From positions 1 through 64,000 of the forward strand of contig NBIV01000267.1 of NCBI GenBank assembly GCA_003194525.1: a stretch of 64,000 nucleotides of DNA. Reading direction: 5' to 3'. Every line of letters begins with the position of its first letter. Position 1 is the first letter of the stretch. This document shows positions 57,914 to 64,000 of the stretch, one piece after another. Origin of the DNA: Gracilariopsis chorda. Taxonomy: Eukaryota; Rhodophyta; Florideophyceae; Gracilariales; Gracilariaceae. The translations under genes and the position numbers were made by a program. The notes below the pieces were generated by a model. It ran no database searches, was not told the origin of the DNA, and was given only the letters and a program-made list of their open reading frames with translations.

Positions 57914-59526
57914 ATGTGCCCCCACTCTCGAGCGAGCCCATCCGCTGTCCAACTTACCTTTCGGTACATCTCGCGAATCGCAACCGCCCAAAATATCTAA
58001 TCTGCGCTCATCAGCAGCGCTGCTCTGCTTGCAGTCGCGTGGCCCCCCGCCGCCGTCACACCCCTGCGTCCACGTCCGCCAGCCCCGGTAGAGATGCGCT
58101 GCTTCGTACCATCTGCGTCCGTCCGCCTCCGTCGCCGGCGCCCCCCTTCACGCCCCGCTCCCGTTCCCCTCTGCGTCGCTCCGCGCGCGTCCCGCTTTGC
58201 CCGCGTCCCGTCCGCGCCCTTCTCACCGATGACCTCCACAACGCTGCAGACGACCGCGAACAAGAGGCCACGTTGCTCCCGGCCCAGCAACTCGACGCCT
58301 ACTTCGCGGCCGAAGATTCTCCCTACCAGCCCAAGCTGGGCTCCGCCCTCCGTCTGGCGCTGAACAATTTTCGCGCCGAGTTGTCCGAGCTGCGAATTGC
58401 CGTCGCCCGTGTCATTAGCGTGCTGCCGCCCCAGAGGTTTGTGCCCCCCGATTGTCTCAACTTGACGCTCAGCAATGAGCTCGTGTGGCAGCGAGAGCAG
58501 CGTCGCGAAGCGGAACAAGCGCCTATTCAATGCTCGCCTCTTGTCAACTTTCTCTACGTCTTCATGTGTGGATTGCTGGACAAGCTTTTTGAAGACCGCC
58601 CCATTCCGCGCTTCTGGGTGCTTGAAACCGTTGCGCGAATGCCCTATTTTGCCTATTCAAGTTGCTTGCATCTGTACGCCACCTTGGGCTGGTTTCGTTC
58701 ACCCACCCTCATGAATATGCACCATGCGGAAGAGCTCAACGAAGCGTACCATCTCGCTGTCATGGAGAGTTTGGGCGGAGATAAACGCTGGGGAGTACGT
58801 TTCACTTGTTCACCGCTCCAGTCTTTCCTTTTTTTTTTTGGTTATTACTGACGTGTGTGTACACCCGTTTCTTACAATACGTTTCCCGACGCTTCTTCGC
58901 GCGTGCTTGTGCTTTGCAGGACCGTTTTCTTGCGTTTCACACCGGCCTTCTTTACTACTGGTACGCGTTACACGTTCCTCTTTGATGTTTTTTTGCAACG
59001 TCCATCCGATCCTACTGCTAACGCCTCTGCGCTTTCCATCAGGTTTCTTATCGCGCTCTTTCTAGTGTCCCCTACAGAATCCTATCGCTTTTCAGAACGT
59101 CTAGAGGGCCATGCAGTCGACACTTACGAGCAATTCCTGCACGAAAATGAGAAAAGGCTACGAAAGCTTCCCGTCCCAGATGTTGCGCACGATTACTTTG
59201 ATAACTTCCTCTACTATTTTGAGGAGTTTCAGCTCAGCCGGGAAGAGAACCTTGGCGCCCCGCGACGACCCAGACCCAAACTCGAATCGCTGTATGACGT
59301 CTTTGAGAACATTGTCAAGGATGAAAAGGAGCATTCGAAAACCATGGATGCGTGTTCGGATTACATTGAGAATGGTGCTGCGTTTTGGTATAACGGTAAA
59401 AGCGTCACTGGCACTGCGCGACTTCCAAGAGTTATACCTTCTGAAAAACGTGCCAAGTTTTGGCGCAGATGGGAACAGCTGATGGATGGCAAAAACAAAA
59501 ACAACAGCAAGTCATCTCGCTCGTGA
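57914..59526 (+). CDS. PTOX: Plastid terminal oxidase (alternative oxidase family)
   Basis: This is a di-iron quinol oxidase that passes electrons from plastoquinol to oxygen in thylakoids, supporting carotenoid synthesis and relieving over-reduction. Exons are 57,914-57,963 (inferred), 58,035-58,794, 58,920-58,960 and 59,043-59,526, all with GT-AG borders. Intron sizes are 71, 125 and 82 bases, and a CTAAC-like branch site lies near 59,016. They give 444 residues. All six ligands are present: Glu214 (LETVARMPY), Glu253 and His256 (NEAYHL), Glu305 (EGHAVDTY), Glu378 and His381 (DEKEHSKTM). The plastid-type motif ESLGGDKRWG is kept. The first ~90 residues are Arg/Pro/Ser-rich, as a transit peptide would be. 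Without the inferred first exon the only upstream in-frame start is ATG 57,772. The gene is whole. Confidence 0.93.
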
Positions 59527-61383
59527 TTCCCGTGTGCGGCTGTCGCTCTTCTGCACAGAACTGCATGGCTTTCATTTGCGCTGACTCAGTCATTCCAGGG
59601 AAATGAACCTACTAGTGCTTGAGATTGGAGACGTGATGTAGAAGCTCATCAGGGGAACCTTCATTACAAACCATGGGAGTAAATGTACTCTGTGCATGCT
59701 TGTATTTCAGCTCGCAGGTGTCAACATAATCCAGCACGTTACCAACGGGGTTGGAATAGTTCTTTGAAGCGGTAGATATGTAACTGCACCTCTCAAATCG
59801 TAGATGATTCACATTTCGGCTTTAGCGCATGTGACAATACGGAGAGTTGTTGACGCTACGCCGCGCACAAACATATCAGTGGCCATGGAGCGCTTTCTGT
59901 GTTCAACCGAAGTTTCGTGAATACGTATCGCCACGCTGCGAAAGGCATCCAGTCCTCAGAATGCCGCCGGGGTTTAAGCAAAGCACACGTGAGCTTACTG
60001 ACAACCCATTTTGTTAGTGCTGCGTGGGGCTTTTGAAGAAATGCGATTGCCCTTCGTCGCTTCCCTAACTAGCTCGGTGGAGTTCAAACTCAGTGGAGGT
60101 CGAAAGACAACGACATTTATCATGCAGTGCGCATCGTGGTTCGACGTATCAAGCAGGCGAGTTGCTGGTGTGTCGAGAGAGAGAAAGAGAGAGGTTCTTC
60201 GTACATCTACCGCTGTTTTGAAATTAAGAACTCAGGCCGCACGTACACACAAACACACATCCCTAATGTTGTCACACGATAGCCAGCGTACACGCGCAGA
60301 ACGAGCGACGGCGAACAAGCACACCTTAAGCCAGGAGAACTCACATCTCCATCAGTAAAAGAAAGCCACGGGCTTCACGTTCATGCTCCCACAGGTTATG
60401 GGCCATAACACCGAGCAACCCGTCCGCTGTTGACCAACCACCACGTACTCAAAACACTGTCTTTCCAGCGCTGAAGGTGAAACGCGCAACAACGCGCGCG
60501 CATTACGTTCACAGCGTAGACAACAGACTATCGACCATCACTGGTCTTCCTCTCAGCCTATATTACAAATGGCTGACCCATCCACTCCGGGCCTATCTGA
60601 CCCCGCTGACGGCGTTCCGAGCATAAAATTGCTCCAACAGCTCCTCACTTTGCTGCAGCACACAAATACGCAGCCATGGGACTTCAGCTACAAGACCGGA
60701 CAAAATCTAACTTCAAACAATGGGAAGTGAAGAAGCCATTCCGGTGGCAACTAACGACGCGGCGGGGACAAGCCAAAATTTAGCAAAAGTGTAACTTGCT
60801 TCGTAGCCAATAGATGAGCACTAGGTGATGCAGAAATTGCCAGATTACCAGACCATCAAAGTTTTGGCACGCAGCAAGAACATTCAGAAATACCACTGCA
60901 GACCATAGCAACAAATATTGGCGCCAAAACCAGTAGCAAACCACAACGTTCCAAGCACGTACCGAGCCCCAAGAACCCCATGAACCGCGCAATAAACCGC
61001 TGCATATACGACATTCAGTTCACTCTACGAGTCGTTAGCTTGAATCATGGCCTCCGAAGCCATCATTCCGTGCTCCGCCGCTTCGGCGCCACCATCCACT
61101 GTTGACTGTTGCAACCTCATCCAAGTCCATCAAATTGACTGAAACGCAACTATCACCTATAAAACAACCGTGTAACGCAAACTCTTAAGAGAGCCCTAAA
61201 AAAGGTGAAAAAGGCCGTGCAGGTCCCCAAACTACAATATAGACATCTGAACAGTATTTAAGATATTGTAGAAAATATCGAGACTACTGGAGCAAACGTA
61301 TGGGTGGTGGTTGCAGACGAATTCGAAAAGCCGAGAATAGCAAATTTTCTTCCGCAAAGAGACCATGATTCTTTAAAGAACAA
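59527..61383. other. No gene supported
   Basis: About 1.86 kb between the oxidase gene and Helitron C. A 53-codon frame from ATG 60,571 (MADPSTPGLSDPADG) looks like the start of some gag proteins but has nothing behind it. An open 66-codon minus frame at 59,612-59,812 has no recognised domain. Confidence 0.35.
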
Positions 61384-61489
61384 CAAGGAAAAGCGGCCTT
61401 CGGCGCAGGCGGCGCTTCGCGCAGCGGCCAAAAGTTGCATAACATATCTGCACAATTTTTGGTTTACGCATATACTAAACTATGTCAAA

Positions 61490-63256
61490 CTAATGACGAC
61501 CCTCTACAAAGTCTACAGCTTCTTGTAAAACAGGGTTTTTGATGCTCACTGGTATTGGATAGAAATCCTGCACATTTCGAGGCGTCTCCTCTTCACTATG
61601 CAGCAATAACACATCATCAGATTTTCTGACACGCGAAAGTCCAACATAGACCTGGCCCGGCGAAAAAAAGTTTGTTCGAAAGTCAATTATCATTTTATTC
61701 AGCGTTTGTCCTTGCGCTTTATGCGCAGTTGCTGCAAATGCCAATCTGATGGGAAACTGTCGACGTTTGATTTTCACATCTGCAAACTCGAAAACAAAGT
61801 CAATGCGGTGCAGTAAAAAGCTTTGCTGAATTTCCCCATTTTCGTCAATGCCCGAAAGTCGAATCACTCTGCGAGAAATGCTGGTAACGATAAACATCTT
61901 TTCATTCAGCAGGTGCAGATGAAGTACATTTCGAATCACCATAACAGGAACACCCAATTTCAGTTTCAAATGGTGGTGCGGGACTCCAGTTGGAGCGTAA
62001 TTTAACGTCAGTTCAGGTCCAATGATACTATTTGTGTGAACGTTTTCACCGGTTGGCCCTCGGTTGGGAACGATCGTGGTTGCAGACTTCAATTCAAACA
62101 TCCTTCCTGGAAAATACTCCAATGGGTTTTGGTTATGTTCCTCCACTAATTGGTTTGTTGGCGCAACAATCAATCGGTTGAGCTTGACATCTTCTTTCTT
62201 CCGTGTTGTAAACCATTTCCAAAGCAACTTGTATGCTTCGTGTACATCTGATGTAGACATAAGCGGAAGCCTTGCTGATGCTGGAACCGTCCCACGACCA
62301 AGACTGAGCAAACCTTTTGCAAAAACTGGATCATCTTGTTGACGAACCTGTTCTGTAAGGCGAAGAAACTTGACTCTTTTGTCCCAAAGCTCGCAAGAGT
62401 ACCATGGAAGCTCCCGTAGGAGACTCACTGGGATAACACGAATTGTTCCATCCCTTTCGGACACTGTTCTTGTTCTTGGAACGACTGGAAGCAGTTGTAT
62501 ATAATTGCCTTCCATAACTACGAACATGCCTCCAAATTCTTTCGTAGAGTTTCTTAAGTCCTTCAGTACGGTGTTCACAATCTCGAAGAGCATTTTCGGG
62601 CACATTGAAGCTTCATAAATTACCAGCAAAATAGTCTTCCGTACTAGTTCTGCTCTCTTTGATCGTGGTCCGTACTTGGAAAGTGTCCGACGCTCTCTAC
62701 TCTGCGAATCTTTGTTGTCATCAACTCCCAATCCAAGCAAACTATGCAAAGTTCTTCCGCCTTCATATAGGGCAGCAGCAATACCTGTTGTGGCTGTCAT
62801 CTGCACCAATAAGCCTTCATGCTCAACAATATCTCTCAGCAAAGATAGAAGATAGGTCTTCCCTGTCCCCGCTCGTCCTTGTAAGAAGAAAACGCTTCCG
62901 TTTGTGTTGCGTCTTTCAGACTCTCCCATTCTATCTCGGTATTGTATTTCTCTCATTATTTTGTCAAAAACTTGCTTCTGGCCTTCTTTCAGATCCTTAT
63001 ATCTCTCTTTTAACCTTCGCCTGGACCTCGAAGAAGAGCTGCGACGTACTTCAGCTTGTTGCTCTGCTAATTGCAGTTCGCTCTCTCTGAGATGAAGTTG
63101 TGATACAGTATGATGAAAGAAAGGATCATTTCTGATAAGCCGACCGCCATGTCTGTCCGAAATCTCAATGATTCTTCGAAGTAGTTCTTCTCTTCTTTGT
63201 GCTCGGTTTCCCTCGGTTATATCTGCAGTTAGAGCTCGTTCGTGGTTTTCAATCAC
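61490..63256 (-). CDS. Helitron C helicase (Pif1 family), open C-terminal part of RepHel
   Basis: A 588-codon open frame carries the whole helicase: Walker A GRAGTGKTY (about 62,852-62,880), MTATTGIAAALYEGG, Walker B LLVIYEASM (Tyr codon at 62,615-62,617 where Asp is usual), MEGNYIQLLPVVP where GGD is usual, LTEQVRQ, and the C-terminal FAATAHKAQGQTLN and VGLSRVRKSDDVLLL. It unwinds DNA for rolling-circle transposition. The frame remains open upstream to about 63,290, so 63,256 is not a true start. It is the rear part of a larger RepHel protein. The altered Walker B and GGD residues suggest weakened catalysis despite an open frame. Confidence 0.88.
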   Translation of the reverse strand: MIENHERALTADITEGNRAQRREELLRRIIEISDRHGGRLIRNDPFFHHTVSQLHLRESELQLAEQQAEVRRSSSSRSRRRLKERYKDLKEGQKQVFDKIMREIQYRDRMGESERRNTNGSVFFLQGRAGTGKTYLLSLLRDIVEHEGLLVQMTATTGIAAALYEGGRTLHSLLGLGVDDNKDSQSRERRTLSKYGPRSKRAELVRKTILLVIYEASMCPKMLFEIVNTVLKDLRNSTKEFGGMFVVMEGNYIQLLPVVPRTRTVSERDGTIRVIPVSLLRELPWYSCELWDKRVKFLRLTEQVRQQDDPVFAKGLLSLGRGTVPASARLPLMSTSDVHEAYKLLWKWFTTRKKEDVKLNRLIVAPTNQLVEEHNQNPLEYFPGRMFELKSATTIVPNRGPTGENVHTNSIIGPELTLNYAPTGVPHHHLKLKLGVPVMVIRNVLHLHLLNEKMFIVTSISRRVIRLSGIDENGEIQQSFLLHRIDFVFEFADVKIKRRQFPIRLAFAATAHKAQGQTLNKMIIDFRTNFFSPGQVYVGLSRVRKSDDVLLLHSEEETPRNVQDFYPIPVSIKNPVLQEAVDFVEGRH

Positions 63257-63267
63257 AGTTTCCGGAT

Positions 63268-63972
63268 TTATCCCTTGTTGACCAAGTAACGCAGCTCAGC
63301 AGGAGTAGCATGGTATCTTACTGCCTCATCAAAAGCCGTTTCGTACTCTTCACCATGGATATATAGTCCACGGGCTACTGCCGCTTCTCTATAAGTTGAG
63401 TAGGATTCGCTCCCAACACGTTTCGGGTCATCAAAGGAGCTGAATGCAGAGTTCATGAGCAATATTCGAAGAGCGAATAGTTCGGGATTTGCGGGAGAAG
63501 CAAATCTAATTCGAGTCACAGTTCGATCATTTTCGGATCGCGGCACTACGTACATTCGTGGACTTCCTCCATCCCGAGTGGAGTCAGACTCTGGTACAGA
63601 GCGAGGTAGCTTATCGTATACACGTACAGTCTCGTAGTATGTCATGTAGTCCAAGTCCATGTACCGGGAGGGTCTTCTGAAATATCTTTCCAGCAGGGAA
63701 GACTTCAGACGTCTAGGCAGTCTTACGTTTCGAATCAAAACCTGTCACTCTCCACGGAGATGTATGTCAAGTGCCTGTACAGTTGGATTGATGCGAACAT
63801 GCCTGAACTCAAAGAGGTTCCATGCAGCTTCAACGGCGCCCACCATTCTCGCTCTCATGTACGCCCTGATCTCATTTTGAAGCATGTCGCTCTGTGCACT
63901 TGAATGGCTTTCCGCTCGACTTGATACAACCAAATCCTGTTCTTTGGCACTCTTGAAAGCATACTTCATCAA
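63268..63972 (-). pseudogene. Helitron C Rep-helicase linker region
   Basis: This part contains IRAYMRARMVGAVEAAWNLFEFRHVRI, the Helitron block between Rep and helicase, then YYETVRVYDKLPRS, ELFALRILLMN and STYREAAVARGLY. It closely parallels 49,785-50,480 of copy A, for example VGTSNAAWRVFEFRHVHI. A TGA near 63,745 interrupts it, and the junction to the helicase frame slips by one base. Confidence 0.82.
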
Positions 63973-64000
63973 GTATGCTACGGCGCTGCCACCTTGGGTT

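Larger units (their letters stand above)
61384..64000 (-). mobile_element. Helitron (copy C), minus strand, continuing past the right edge
   Basis: On the minus strand the 3' end is CTTG at 61,384 followed by T. Its tail at about 61,384-61,440 repeats the hairpin-bearing tail of copies A, B and D (GCGCGAAGCGCCGC and CGCCGAAGGCCGC). The helicase lies upstream, and the right edge still shows the Rep tyrosine block VAYLMKY (Tyr codons at 63,973 and 63,961). The 5' end is outside the window. The visible coding part has one in-frame TGA near 63,745 and one frame slip near 63,270-63,290, so it is inactive but much better kept than copy A. Confidence 0.85.

Noticed and set aside
60571-60732. Short ORF resembling a gag start
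   Set aside because: It is only 53 codons with no downstream retroelement domain in the following 600 bases.
1-64000. tRNA, rRNA, CRISPR arrays or prokaryotic operons
   Set aside because: No cloverleaf with a GTTCGA-type loop, rRNA core or regularly spaced identical repeats was seen, and spliced and eukaryote-specific genes exclude a prokaryotic source.

Overview
This is nuclear DNA of a eukaryote that has, or recently had, a plastid. The clearest host gene (57,914-59,526) encodes a plastid terminal oxidase with a transit-peptide-like N-terminus and short GT-AG introns. Fragments related to ASPM, a Tul1/FLY ubiquitin ligase and a PPR protein are also eukaryotic. The compact genes, plastid oxidase, PPR protein and load of gypsy, copia, Harbinger and Helitron elements suggest an alga, perhaps a red alga or a red-plastid relative. 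That placement is inference. Most of the window is mobile-element debris; only two host genes look whole.

Layout. 1-9,735: a Ty3/gypsy chromovirus-like fossil entering from the left, with chromodomain, a reverse-strand accessory ORF, polypurine tract and 3' LTR. 10,250-10,920: remnant of a second accessory ORF of the same kind in the opposite orientation. 11,470-15,560: decayed copia element on the minus strand. 16,508-16,745: a minisatellite. 17,800-19,310: a pogo/CENP-B-like transposon fragment. 19,639-20,730: an intact Harbinger-like transposase. 21,122-26,817: broken host genes (ASPM-like, Tul1/FLY-like, PPR) and one acidic ORF. 26,900-30,136: a second Harbinger-like locus with an intact Myb/SANT-like partner and a dead transposase, with an unrecognised spliced-looking gene between them. 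30,450-32,461: copia fragment. 33,290-37,200: diverged repeats in alternating orientation. 37,400-40,100: another copia fragment. 40,100-45,420: AT-rich DNA with little recognisable.

45,423-54,073 is a nest of three Helitrons. A minus-strand deletion derivative lies head to head with a 7.2-kb Rep-helicase copy, which is followed directly by a second deletion derivative. The large copy is interrupted by a solo LTR of the same gypsy family, with a 5-bp target duplication. A fourth Helitron enters from the right on the minus strand (61,384 to beyond 64,000). All four share 5' TC and 3' CTTG ends and a GC-rich hairpin-bearing tail.

The intact host island is 55,700-59,526, two same-strand genes. 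One is a polyproline protein with a C-terminal hemerythrin-like four-helix domain. The other is the plastid terminal oxidase, a di-iron quinol oxidase that protects the photosynthetic electron chain. Both are predicted to bind iron.
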